64,000 bases of DNA from Paraglaciecola arctica (GCF_018861065.1 NZ_JAHKQO010000051.1:1-64000); one strand, 5' to 3'; positions 45,139-52,895 are shown, counted from the stretch's first letter. Program-made: numbers and translations. Notes: generated by a model from the letters alone, not told the origin.

Positions 45139-45167
45139 AGTATTGACGAGTTAATACTTTATTTAGA
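45130..45167 (+). terminator. Perfect 15-bp hairpin at the end of the amidohydrolase operon
   Basis: TCTAAATAAAGTATT (45130-45144) pairs perfectly with AATACTTTATTTAGA (45153-45167), loop GACGAGTT. The stop codon TAA is inside the left arm. It is AT-rich with no long U-tract, so it may also stabilise the mRNA 3' end. Confidence 0.6.
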
Positions 45168-45183
45168 GTTTAAGCCGCAACCT

Positions 45184-45241
45184 AGACACCCAAATCAAAT
45201 TAATAAAGTAACGTTTTGCTACTTTTTTGAAATGGGTGTCT
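45184..45241. repeat. REP-like palindrome
   Basis: AGACACCCA (45184-45192) and TGGGTGTCT (45233-45241) are perfect 9-bp inverted repeats. Inner arms AAAGTA (45205-45210) and TACTTT (45220-45225) also pair. The half-site GGGTGTC recurs at 713-719 and 45432-45438, each next to RAYT sequence. Confidence 0.75.
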
Positions 45242-45358
45242 CTGTAAAGTTGTGACCATATCTTCACCACAAAAAAATGAACGACAGACACAACGAGACA
45301 CACAATGGTAATAAAGAGTATCAACAAGTGAAATTTGAGATTTACGGGACTGGGGCAT
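45200..45358 (-). pseudogene. Degenerate RAYT transposase fragment
   Basis: From ATG 45358 the first 36 codons (MPQSRKSQISLVDT, then CVSRCVCRSFFCGEDMVT) match the N-terminus of the RAYT at 639 nearly residue for residue. After MVT the frame enters REP sequence and stops at 45200. The HUH and tyrosine regions are missing, so it cannot encode a transposase. Confidence 0.85.
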
Positions 45359-45440
45359 AACAGACCATCCTTGGCTTCAATGAATACATTAAAGCCTAGA
45401 ACAAAACTAAAATATTGCTAATTTTTAGAGTGGGTGTCCA

Positions 45441-45490
45441 TTGAAGGAAGGACTGCGTTTTTTGCGGCGAATTTAGGCAACTTGTTAGGT
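45441..45490 (-). other. Partial attC site of cassette B
   Basis: On the minus strand the site opens with ACCTAAC (45490-45484), which overlaps the TAA stop of the cassette gene and is the exact reverse complement of the GTTAGGT at that cassette's start. AAGTTGCC and an arm CGCCGCAAAAAACGCAG follow. The expected second arm and closing GTTRRRY are not found because the mini RAYT element begins here. Confidence 0.6.
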
Positions 45491-46090
45491 TTTCGTTGTA
45501 TTTTGAGGAAGATCATTAACAAGCATCCCAAGTATTTTACCGCGCCTCACGCCTTTATTTTTATGACCAAGGTCTTTTCGAATAGCTATCAGTATTTCTT
45601 CAATTAGATATAGAGTTGGTAATCCTTTATTCTCTGATAGTTCCTTGTTGGTTATAATATTTTCTTTGTTACTTAATATACCGTGCCTAAAATTATAAAA
45701 GGCATGTAGCATGTCGTCAGATCCCCATATAATTAACTCTTGCACTATTTCAGTTAAAACAACTTGTTTTTCGTTGGACGAAAACTTCTTTCCACCAAGT
45801 TTTTCTCCTACCGTCATTTTAAACATGAAATCCATTAGCTTTTCGTATGTTGGAACTTTCTTTTCTCTTAATTGCGCTTGAACCTCAGATTTTCTTTCCA
45901 AGTATTTTGAAGTAAGCACTGATAGAACAGAAACAAAAATAGTAGCAAATGCTGTTACCAAACCTGCACCTAACTTTGGATCCACGGATGAAAAAAGACC
46001 CCACATTTTCAACCCAAAGAAATATAGGCCATATATTAGAAGTAAAAGGCTAAAGAGAAGAAAAGCGACACCAATAATTTTTTTGAACAT
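45485..46090 (-). CDS. Integron-cassette gene B: two-helix membrane protein, unknown
   Basis: The 201-aa protein has two N-terminal membrane helices (about 5-27 and 40-62) and a charged cytoplasmic helical domain (SKYLERKSEVQAQLREKK, WGSDDMLHAFYNFRHG, LIEEILIAIRKDLGHK). I recognise no family. The start ATG at 46090 has AAAAGGAAG upstream. The gene is embedded like a cassette: GTTAGGT precedes it (46144-46138) and ACCTAAC overlaps its stop (45490-45484). The base composition is AT-rich compared with the flanking core genes, consistent with transfer. Confidence 0.65.
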   Translation of the reverse strand: MFKKIIGVAFLLFSLLLLIYGLYFFGLKMWGLFSSVDPKLGAGLVTAFATIFVSVLSVLTSKYLERKSEVQAQLREKKVPTYEKLMDFMFKMTVGEKLGGKKFSSNEKQVVLTEIVQELIIWGSDDMLHAFYNFRHGILSNKENIITNKELSENKGLPTLYLIEEILIAIRKDLGHKNKGVRRGKILGMLVNDLPQNTTKT

Positions 46091-46137
46091 TTATTTCTTC
46101 CTTTTTAAATCTGCTCAATACGAAGACCCCGGGGAAA

Positions 46138-46212
46138 ACCTAACGCTTAATATAACTGGAAAATACGAGCGCTTTACAGCGAGTAGTTTTCCAGTTTATG
46201 TTTTTGTTATAT
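46138..46212 (-). other. attC recombination site between two cassettes
   Basis: Read on the minus strand, the 75-bp site begins ATATAAC (46212-46206, containing the TAA stop of the upstream gene) and ends GTTAGGT (46144-46138). Inside, AACTGGAAAA pairs with TTTTCCAGTT (plus-strand 46154-46163 and 46187-46196). An inner CGCT/AGCG stem with a TTAC loop and unpaired bases gives the imperfect hairpin typical of integron attC sites. Confidence 0.8.
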
Positions 46213-46623
46213 TTTCTTTAAACTGAATATCACGCTATTAATGACGCACGATACAAAAAAGTAAAGAAAAACTGTACCTGCTATTTCAATATTTTCCATT
46301 AAAGCTACCGCATAATAAGTACTGAAACCAAGTAAACTAGCAAAGACTTTGGAAAAATTATTATTTATTTTAGATAGCTTTACATTTGGTTTTGAGACTA
46401 ACAAATAGTGAACAAGTAATGCTGCAATTGAAGCTACAAACGCACAACAACTAACAATAAAAGTTAATAGTTGAAACGTACCTAAACAGCCAAACTTGGG
46501 GTCACAGGAACTAGTAAAAAATATATATGCTGCATTAATTAACGTAATTGGAAGAAAGACCCAAAAGAAAAATAATAATGTAAAAACAATAGAGTTTTTC
46601 ACCGAACTTCCCTGAAAATATAA
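46144..46623 (-). mobile_element. Integron gene cassette A (480 bp)
   Basis: The cassette starts after the G of GTTATAT (46624-46618). It contains one gene and ends with an attC whose first heptamer, ATATAAC, is the exact reverse complement of GTTATAT. This complementarity between a cassette's start and its own attC left end is a property of circularisable cassettes. Cassette B follows directly. Confidence 0.75.
46207..46602 (-). CDS. Integron-cassette gene A: four-helix membrane protein, unknown
   Basis: The 131-aa protein starts at GTG 46602 (GGAAG upstream) and has four hydrophobic helices (about 4-22, 38-60, 72-90, 105-127). A short loop with CDPKFGC between the first two suggests a disulfide or metal site. 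No family was recognised. The stop TAA is part of the attC heptamer. An upstream TTG at 46626 would start inside the recombination site and is less likely. Confidence 0.6.
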   Translation of the reverse strand: MKNSIVFTLLFFFWVFLPITLINAAYIFFTSSCDPKFGCLGTFQLLTFIVSCCAFVASIAALLVHYLLVSKPNVKLSKINNNFSKVFASLLGFSTYYAVALMENIEIAGTVFLYFFVSCVINSVIFSLKKI

Positions 46624-46624
46624 C

Positions 46625-46931
46625 AATATTAATATCCCACAAACACCCGCATTTAAACACGGCTAGTTTCCGTATATAAAATTTCACTTATTCTAATCAC
46701 AGTAGGCAAGTTATTACAACGTAAAGGTTTTTTACAAATACTCAATTATATTAGTTGCAGAAATGCCGCAATTGCACAAGATCTTGCATATATCGGACAG
46801 GGAACCAAAGCTGCCTATAAAAACAGCACATCAGAACTGAATTTAATGACAAGAAAACAGTAAAGAGTGCCGGAAGACACTCATACTTTTACTTACACTT
46901 TTATTTACAAAAGTGATCTATTGCCTGCAAA
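46625..46931. other. Intergenic, no gene seen
   Basis: The 307-bp AT-rich gap lies between cassette A and the TonB receptor's 3' end. No integron integrase, attI-like region or other gene is visible here. Confidence 0.5.
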
Positions 46932-49058
46932 CTAGAACCTATAAACAGCAGACAAACGCACCGTTCTTGGTTCAAGTACGTGATAGTGCAAGTCTTCGGT
47001 GGCACTATCTAGTGGTTCGTTGGCAAAGCGGCTGGCGTAGTAGTAATCAATATCGTGATCCTTGCTGTCTAGGGCATTCAATACATCTAACTTTAAGGTG
47101 AGTTGCGCGAACTTGTAACCAACATTTAGGTTCATTATTTTCGAATCGTCAGATGTAATACTGCCGTCTTCAACTAAAGGGCGGTCAGAGAAATAACGTA
47201 ACCTAGCTGCGGCAAACCATCCATGTTGTGGTTGATAACTTAAGCCTGTTTGCACTACGTGCTCTAGTGCTCCTGGTATTTGATTAGCGTTTTTAGGTAG
47301 TTCATCAAACTCTGCTTGGGTATAGGCGTATTCAAAATCAAAGCTAAATGCGTTAGCAATACTGTAATAACCGGTCAACTCAATACCGGTGCGTGTCGAA
47401 GCATCACTGGGCTCTGTATTTCCTGCGTCACCAACAAAGAGTAATTCACTGTCTAATTTAAGCTGCCAAATAGACATTGAAACATTTAGCCGTTCGGATA
47501 AATTGCCACGCAATCCTAGTTCGTAACCAATGGAATCAACAATAGGGTCGACTGGCGCAATAGACTCTCCAGAATTAGGGTCAACCTGCACTATGGTGCC
47601 TCTGGCATCATTGGAGTGGAAGCCTTGCCCGGCAGACAGATACCCTTCCCAGCTTTCACTAAAGGTATAAATAACATTAGCTTTTAAGGCTACATTGCCC
47701 GCATCTTCGGTTCCTTTGTTTACGCTTAAATCGACATCATTGATATTGGTATCGATATTACTGCGCACATCAAAATCAAAGAAATCGTAACGCGCACTCA
47801 CAATCGTTTTAATGAAATCATTCCAAATAATATTGTTTTGCCAATAAAATCCTAAGCTACTTTCAGTCACCGCATCATTTCTGATAGCGCCTAGTCGTTG
47901 CCTTTGTTGGGTTTGAAATAAGCCTACTTCGTCAATATCGTCGATACGCGCTTGCGCGCCAAACTCGTTGGAAATCGGCTTGCCTTGCCAGGTTGCAAAG
48001 GTGGTATAACTTATGTGACCACCGTAGATTTGCCGCTTGTCCACTTGTTCAAATTGGTCCCCTGTTGTGGGGTTATCTAAAAAGTAGGTAAAGTTTGACC
48101 AAAGATTTAAATCATAATCAATAAAATAAGCTGAAGCCTGAAGATTCTGGCTTTTCCATGCGGCGTTGATGCTGTAGCGACTACTGTTGCCCCCTAAACT
48201 AGTATCGATAGAGCCTAGTTCATCTATGATGCCAGCGGTTACGGCCCGTTGCGGAATTTGGTCGGCACTGTTCCACGAGTTGTCGTATCCCATAAAAGTC
48301 AGTTTTAAGTCGCCGTTATTGAGCTTAGTGTTGTAGCTTAAAAACACATTGGTTTTGTTGAGGTCTTCTTCAATGTCTGTCCATGGACCATCATAGCGAT
48401 TAAATTCAATCGCGTAATTTAGATGGTTGTTATCCATAGCTAATCCACCAGCCAATAAATACCTTTGGAAATTGTCTTCACCCAAGGTAGTGGCAAGTTG
48501 TGTAGTTTGACGTTGATTAACAGTATTAAAATCGGCACCACCTGCACCACTAAAATCACCTACTTGGCCGTAATACGCGCCTTTTTTAAAGGTAATGGTA
48601 TTAATCGTTTCTGGAATAATAAAATTTAAATCAGTGTAGCCTTGGCCATGCCCATGAGTACGCATGTTAATTGGCATATTGTCGATTGAAGTCGCAAAAT
48701 CGGTACCGTGGTCAAGGTTAAATCCCCGTAAGAAATACTGGTTGGCTTTACCTGTTCCGCTGTGCTGTGTCACTACCATACCGGGCACTAACTCTAAAAT
48801 TTCTCCGCTGCGTAACATGGGTCTATTTAAGATTTCTTGTTGCCCAATAATACCTTCTGAAGCAGAAATAGCTTCGCCAATCAGGCTAACGGCTTTGCCT
48901 TGAATCTCAATTTTTTCTATACTGGCGGCGGCTGTTGACCCGTCCAGCTCAGTTTGTTGGGCTAGCACTGGAAATGAACCAAAGCCAAACAAAACACTAC
49001 AGATCACAGCAACATGTGGCTTATTTAACTTAAAAGGAACTCGATTTGTGTTTTTCAT
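46932..49058 (-). CDS. TonB-dependent outer-membrane receptor
   Basis: The 708-aa receptor has a signal peptide (HVAVICSVLFGFGSFPVLAQ). Its plug domain (about 45-165) includes GMVVTQHSGTGKANQYFLRGF, NLDHGTDFATSIDNMPIN and a His-rich RTHGHGQGYTD loop. The barrel ends in the canonical C-terminal F (SAVYRF). The His-rich loop would suit a metal or metal-chelate ligand, but this is an inference. It diverges from a BlaI-type repressor/M56-like pair, with 86 bp shared upstream, so it is probably controlled by that pair. Confidence 0.9.
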   Translation of the reverse strand: MKNTNRVPFKLNKPHVAVICSVLFGFGSFPVLAQQTELDGSTAAASIEKIEIQGKAVSLIGEAISASEGIIGQQEILNRPMLRSGEILELVPGMVVTQHSGTGKANQYFLRGFNLDHGTDFATSIDNMPINMRTHGHGQGYTDLNFIIPETINTITFKKGAYYGQVGDFSGAGGADFNTVNQRQTTQLATTLGEDNFQRYLLAGGLAMDNNHLNYAIEFNRYDGPWTDIEEDLNKTNVFLSYNTKLNNGDLKLTFMGYDNSWNSADQIPQRAVTAGIIDELGSIDTSLGGNSSRYSINAAWKSQNLQASAYFIDYDLNLWSNFTYFLDNPTTGDQFEQVDKRQIYGGHISYTTFATWQGKPISNEFGAQARIDDIDEVGLFQTQQRQRLGAIRNDAVTESSLGFYWQNNIIWNDFIKTIVSARYDFFDFDVRSNIDTNINDVDLSVNKGTEDAGNVALKANVIYTFSESWEGYLSAGQGFHSNDARGTIVQVDPNSGESIAPVDPIVDSIGYELGLRGNLSERLNVSMSIWQLKLDSELLFVGDAGNTEPSDASTRTGIELTGYYSIANAFSFDFEYAYTQAEFDELPKNANQIPGALEHVVQTGLSYQPQHGWFAAARLRYFSDRPLVEDGSITSDDSKIMNLNVGYKFAQLTLKLDVLNALDSKDHDIDYYYASRFANEPLDSATEDLHYHVLEPRTVRLSAVYRF

Positions 49059-49119
49059 TTATTTGCCTTTTTTATCCCGCATTGCTTTTACAAGCTACAT
49101 TAAGAGCGAGTTAACCATG

Positions 49120-49133
49120 CGGTTTAAAAACCG
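49120..49133. promoter_or_regulatory. Candidate BlaI operator
   Basis: CGGTTT-AA-AAACCG (49120-49133) is a perfect 6-bp-arm palindrome in the divergent promoter between the TonB receptor and the BlaI gene, 11 bp before the BlaI GTG start. It fits a repressor site, although it is not the TACA/TGTA pattern of staphylococcal BlaI. Confidence 0.45.
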
Positions 49134-49144
49134 ATAAGGCCTCG

Positions 49145-49615
49145 GTGAAAATTATGATTAACAAAAGTATGCACAAATCAAAAGCGCCGTTAACCGCCCC
49201 TGTGCTAGGCCAGCGCGAAATAGACACCTTGAGATTATTTTGGCGCAGCGAAGCCACGACTTTGAGTGCCACAGATATCCACAAAATTTTGAAGGAGCAA
49301 GCTGAAACACCACAAGATGTCATCAGCATTAATACCATTCAAAGCACCATAGAAAGGCTTTGGAAAAAGAACTTACTGAGTCGTAATAAACAAGGAAAGG
49401 CGTTTATTTACAAAGCAGCCTATTCGAAGCAAGAAGTGATCAGTAGTTTAATAAGTGAAATTAGCGACGCTTTAGGTGAAGGGGACGACAGCGCAATTAT
49501 GTCGGGCATTTTTACTTTTTTAAAATCCAAAAACACTAGGGGTCACCGAGATTTGTTGCAAGCGCTTGGGAACCAGCCAAGCTTAATTCATGCAAGTAAT
49601 AGCAATGACGATTGA
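49145..49615 (+). CDS. BlaI/MecI/CopY-family transcriptional repressor
   Basis: The 156-aa protein has the winged-helix domain of this family (about residues 20-95: LGQREIDTLRLFWRSEATTLSATDI, then VISINTIQSTIERLWKKNLL, RNKQGKAFIYKAAYS) and a C-terminal dimerisation region. The GTG start at 49145 follows AAGG. It overlaps the M56-like gene, the classical repressor/sensor pairing of BlaI-BlaR1. It diverges from a TonB receptor, which is therefore a likely target. Confidence 0.8.
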   Translation: MKIMINKSMHKSKAPLTAPVLGQREIDTLRLFWRSEATTLSATDIHKILKEQAETPQDVISINTIQSTIERLWKKNLLSRNKQGKAFIYKAAYSKQEVISSLISEISDALGEGDDSAIMSGIFTFLKSKNTRGHRDLLQALGNQPSLIHASNSNDD

Positions 49616-50579
49616 GACAATATTCGCTTCAGCTATGCAGTTTGCTTCACTGTTCGCCATAGCTTGCTGCATATTTTTAGTTAGCTCATTAGTCACGTCT
49701 GGCATATTTTTAGCGCATCGTCAGTATATCAATCCATCTCGCTCTCACTTGGGAAGTGGTTACCTATTTTTCCATGGTTTTTGTGCCGTATTGACTACGC
49801 TAGTTGTGAGTGTTTGGTTGTCGTTGCCCCACTCGCCGAGTCTGCCTTTTGTATTTGAGCACTGTCATAGCAGCAATTGTGCCGCGCATATTCCCGCTGT
49901 TATCGATCCAGCTTTGCTTAATTTACTCTTTGCTTTTTTCGTGATCGGATTTGTTGGGATATGTACTATTTTAATAAAAATTCATCAAAAAAGATTACAA
50001 GAGCGCATCGATAGTTTACTTCGGCTTTCACCCAATCAAGACTCCGATAACCCATATTGGGCCCAGGCTACCATTGTTGAAATCCCTCAACCAACCTTGA
50101 TCAATGTTGGGTTGTTAGTACCCAAATTATTGTTATCTTCGGCCATAACCCGCTCTCTAAAAAATGACGACGCGCAACTATTGTTAGGTTATGAGTATGC
50201 GAAAGCCAAGCAGTTTGAAAACCTCAAGGTAAAACTCCTACAAATTAGCTGTGTGTTTTGGCCAGCTAAAATCAGACGACTATTAATTAGCGACTTACAA
50301 AGTGTCATAAGGACTCACGCCTCAAAAGGAATTTCTCAACAGCTCGGACATCAACAAACCCAGATACCTGCAGAGATATTTAACAATATGTCTAATGAAC
50401 TTAGGGAGTTTATATCGAATATATCAGGCACCAATAACCAAAGTGCTCAGTTGTATAAAGCTGAGCACACACCAACAACAGCAAACAATATTGCCTACGT
50501 ATTTAGCGGTTTGTATTTTATGTGCTTAGTGGTTGTCACATCAAACTTCACGCATTTTCTGTTCGAGATTATTGAGTAA
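49590..50579 (+). CDS. M56/BlaR1-like membrane protein without zinc motif
   Basis: The 329-aa protein has four membrane helices (about 10-42, 58-80, 107-130, 303-326) and an M56-like cytoplasmic region: IPQPTLINVGLLVPKLLLSS aligns with the strand before the active site. Where M56 peptidases have HExxH it has YEYAK (201-205), so both zinc-binding histidines are lost. No C-terminal penicillin-sensor domain exists. It overlaps the repressor gene by 26 bp (ATG 49590; ATG 49605 is an alternative). It probably works as a non-proteolytic sensor or partner of the repressor. Confidence 0.7.
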   Translation: MQVIAMTIETIFASAMQFASLFAIACCIFLVSSLVTSGIFLAHRQYINPSRSHLGSGYLFFHGFCAVLTTLVVSVWLSLPHSPSLPFVFEHCHSSNCAAHIPAVIDPALLNLLFAFFVIGFVGICTILIKIHQKRLQERIDSLLRLSPNQDSDNPYWAQATIVEIPQPTLINVGLLVPKLLLSSAITRSLKNDDAQLLLGYEYAKAKQFENLKVKLLQISCVFWPAKIRRLLISDLQSVIRTHASKGISQQLGHQQTQIPAEIFNNMSNELREFISNISGTNNQSAQLYKAEHTPTTANNIAYVFSGLYFMCLVVVTSNFTHFLFEIIE

Positions 50580-50701
50580 ATAAGACAAAAATAGCGAGAT
50601 TTGACACTTATCTAAAACTTAACTTACTCCTTGCCACACAATCAAATTGGCGCCGCAATCTTGGATATTCAGTAAAGTCATAATCGATGACTTTATTTTT
50701 G

Positions 50702-50719
50702 TATACCGAATGGTATAAT
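50702..50719 (+). promoter_or_regulatory. TetR operator overlapping a -10 box
   Basis: TATACC-GAAT-GGTATA (50702-50717) is a perfect inverted repeat overlapping the likely -10 TATAAT (50714-50719), 19 bp before the TetR start. Its core TACCGAATGGTA matches the two sites at 52130-52141 and 52163-52174. Confidence 0.8.
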
Positions 50720-50737
50720 TTACATCTCTGTACTTGA

Positions 50738-51352
50738 ATGGTGAAAAATATGGCAAGTGGTCGTAAACGAGAGTTTGATTCTGAAGTAGCCTTGGATGCT
50801 GCCATGCATGTTTTTTGGCAGAAAGGATACATAGGTGCATCGCTGATGGATTTGACTCAAAGCATGGATATCAGTAAACCGAGTATGTACCGCGCTTTTG
50901 GCAATAAAGAATCCTTGTTTGTGAAAACCACTCAGCGCTATCTTGAGACAAAAATGAAGTCCCATATGGATCTGTTATTTGAAGAAGGTTTTTCATTAAA
51001 ACAACGCTTAAAAAATCATATGATGTCGATAGTCGAGATGCAGTGTGGTTCTGAGCAGGCTAAAGGTTGTTACTTGGTGTTATGTCAATCCGAATTAGTC
51101 AGCGGGGTGATTCCTCAAGAGGCTGAGCAGATCTTAGTTGAAGCCGAAAATTTACCCATGAAGTTGTATACAGACTTATTCACTGAAGATCCCGAAGCGA
51201 TTGAGTTAGGCTTAGATAAAAATGCACATATCAACAGCTTGAGTTTGTACACTATGCTCAAAGGCACCGCTACTATGGCACGGTCTGGTGTAAACCCATT
51301 AGAGCTTGGTCAATCGATAGATAACATTCTTACAGGCATAGGTTTACATTAA
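50738..51352 (+). CDS. TetR-family transcriptional regulator
   Basis: The 204-aa protein has an N-terminal helix-turn-helix (about 12-60, ALDAAMHVFWQKGYIGASL then MDISKPSMYRAFGNKESLF), typical of AcrR/TetR regulators, and a C-terminal ligand domain (YLVLCQSELVSG). The cysteines MQCGSEQAKGCYLVLCQ are notable and might sense oxidants or electrophiles. A matching operator overlaps its own promoter and two more precede the AhpD-like gene at 52278, so it is very likely the local repressor of both. Confidence 0.85.
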   Translation: MVKNMASGRKREFDSEVALDAAMHVFWQKGYIGASLMDLTQSMDISKPSMYRAFGNKESLFVKTTQRYLETKMKSHMDLLFEEGFSLKQRLKNHMMSIVEMQCGSEQAKGCYLVLCQSELVSGVIPQEAEQILVEAENLPMKLYTDLFTEDPEAIELGLDKNAHINSLSLYTMLKGTATMARSGVNPLELGQSIDNILTGIGLH

Positions 51353-52023
51353 TTTTTCTTATCTAAATGTTGTATTAAACTATCAAGGCGATTTATTACA
51401 ACATTTGGCTCGATTCCCCAGGGGTCAAATACTGTGCCCTCACTGCGTTTTACCCAAGCGGCTTTCATTCCAAAGGATTTGGCACCTATCACATCAAATG
51501 CGTTGCTCGATACTAACCAAGACTGTTCAGCGCTTGAATTAACTCTATTTAACAAGTGTTGGTAAATCTCTGGGTTAGGTTTAAACGTACTAATTTCATC
51601 AGCGCTTATCACATCACTGAAATACTCCAAAACACCGGCATTTTTCAACAGGGTATTAACCGATTGCGCCTCGCCGTTTGAAAACGCCACTAAACGGTAC
51701 TTTTCTGCCAATTGCGGCAAAGCAGTTTGAATATCGTCGAAAGCTGGCAAACACAGATAACTGTCTAATAATTGTTGTTTTTGGGAATCGCTTAGCGCAA
51801 CTTTCAATGCGGCACAGGTGTAATTCAATGCGTCTTTAGTGCAAACCGAAAATTTCACATATTGCTTCATCAAGCCCCTTCGAAACGAATACTCCAGCTG
51901 TTTTGCTCGCCATGTTTCAGAAAACAACTGTGCTTTTTCTTCGACCAAGTTTAATAACAGATTTACCACCCCTTGAGTGTCAATTAGGGTGCCGTAAACA
52001 TCAAATGCAATATTTATTTTCAT
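51349..52023 (-). CDS. Haloacid dehalogenase, type II (L-2-haloacid dehalogenase-like)
   Basis: The 224-aa protein has the HAD nucleophile in FDVYGTLID near the N-terminus and the type II cap signature ETWRAKQLEYSFRRGLMKQY. The substrate-site residues follow around LVAFSNGE, with the Lys/Asp motifs in FKPNPEIYQHLLNR and VSSNAFDVIGAKSFGMKAAWV. It would hydrolyse 2-halo-acids to 2-hydroxy-acids, although related proteins act on other phospho- or halo-substrates. It converges on the TetR gene (4-bp overlap of stops) and shares its promoter region with the AhpD-like gene, including the TetR sites. Confidence 0.85.
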   Translation of the reverse strand: MKINIAFDVYGTLIDTQGVVNLLLNLVEEKAQLFSETWRAKQLEYSFRRGLMKQYVKFSVCTKDALNYTCAALKVALSDSQKQQLLDSYLCLPAFDDIQTALPQLAEKYRLVAFSNGEAQSVNTLLKNAGVLEYFSDVISADEISTFKPNPEIYQHLLNRVNSSAEQSWLVSSNAFDVIGAKSFGMKAAWVKRSEGTVFDPWGIEPNVVINRLDSLIQHLDKKN

Positions 52024-52117
52024 TTCAATCGTTCTACTTTTATTAATTAATACATAGAGTTAGTCGAACTAATTTAGTTTAGCTAGACGCACCAATTGGA
52101 TTATTCTCGACCTAGCG

Positions 52118-52174
52118 TTGACTTTATCGTACCAATCGGTACAATGCAATTTATTCATTTGATACCGATTGGTA
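52118..52174 (+). promoter_or_regulatory. Promoter with two TetR operators
   Basis: A sigma-70-like promoter has TTGACT (52118-52123) and TACAAT (52140-52145) with 16 bp spacing. Operator TACCAATCGGTA (52130-52141) sits in the spacer and overlaps the -10. A second operator, TACCGATTGGTA (52163-52174), is its exact reverse complement and lies just downstream. Confidence 0.8.
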
Positions 52175-52277
52175 CGGTTGGAAATTTCAAAGATTGTGAC
52201 TTCTTATAAGCAACAGAGGTTAGTAGTCAGAAACGTTAAGCCGCACTAAAAAACAACTTAAAATTGAGGAAGTAAAG

Positions 52278-52832
52278 ATGACAACATTAACTATTCAGTC
52301 TATCGAATCAGCACCTGAAGCAAGTAAGCCACTTTTAGAAGGCTCACTAAAAGCATTTGGTATGGTTCCCAATTTACATGGGGTGTTAGCGAGTTCTCCA
52401 CAAACCCTAGACGCCTATCAAAAGTTACATCAATTGTTCATGGATACTTCATTTGATGCAGAAGAGTTAACTGTAGTATGGCAAGGCATCAATGTAGAGC
52501 ACGAATGTCACTATTGTGTACCAGCACATACAGGCATTGCGCATTCTATGAAGGTTGATTCAGCATTAATCGAGGCATTGCGTAATCAAGAACCTATGCC
52601 AACCCCTAAGTTACAAGCATTGTTTGATATGACGTTGAGCATAGTGCGCAATCGCGGCAATGTTTCTCAACAAGAATTAGACAGTTTTTATGCGGCCGGT
52701 TATGGTGAGCAACAAGTTCTGGAAATCATATTAGGGCTTTCTCAAAAAGTAATCAGTAACTACACCAATCACATCGGAAATACCCCTGTAGATAAACCTT
52801 TTGAACAGTTTGCTTGGTCTAAAAAAGCTTAA
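52278..52832 (+). CDS. Carboxymuconolactone decarboxylase/AhpD-like protein
   Basis: The 184-aa protein belongs to the CMD/AhpD superfamily: the redox motif ECHYCVPAHTG has the EC-x-x-C-x-x-xH pattern that in AhpD supports peroxidase activity. A second helix carries VVWQGINVEHECHYC-like context and LFDMTLSIVRNRG. It may reduce peroxides or detoxify electrophiles. Its promoter carries two perfect TetR operators. A good AGGAAG ribosome site precedes it. The substrate is unknown. Confidence 0.8.
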   Translation: MTTLTIQSIESAPEASKPLLEGSLKAFGMVPNLHGVLASSPQTLDAYQKLHQLFMDTSFDAEELTVVWQGINVEHECHYCVPAHTGIAHSMKVDSALIEALRNQEPMPTPKLQALFDMTLSIVRNRGNVSQQELDSFYAAGYGEQQVLEIILGLSQKVISNYTNHIGNTPVDKPFEQFAWSKKA

Positions 52833-52850
52833 TCCACGTAAGTACTTGAA

Positions 52851-52895
52851 GTTGTGAACACCCGGAATTGACTTACAAGGTTCTGGGTTCACGAC
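52851..52895. terminator. Imperfect long hairpin between convergent genes
   Basis: GTTGTGAACACCCGGAA and TTCTGGGTTCACGAC form an interrupted stem between the CMD gene and the convergent methyltransferase. It is a plausible transcript end, without a clear U-tract. Confidence 0.4.

Larger units (their letters stand above)
45184..45440 (-). mobile_element. Mini RAYT element: REP - RAYT 5' remnant - REP half-site
   Basis: The 257-bp unit is bounded by GACACCC/GGGTGTC ends and holds the first 36 codons of a RAYT gene fused to the REP palindrome. It is an internal-deletion derivative of the type of element seen at 1-720. It abuts the attC fragment of a gene cassette at 45441-45490. Confidence 0.65.
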
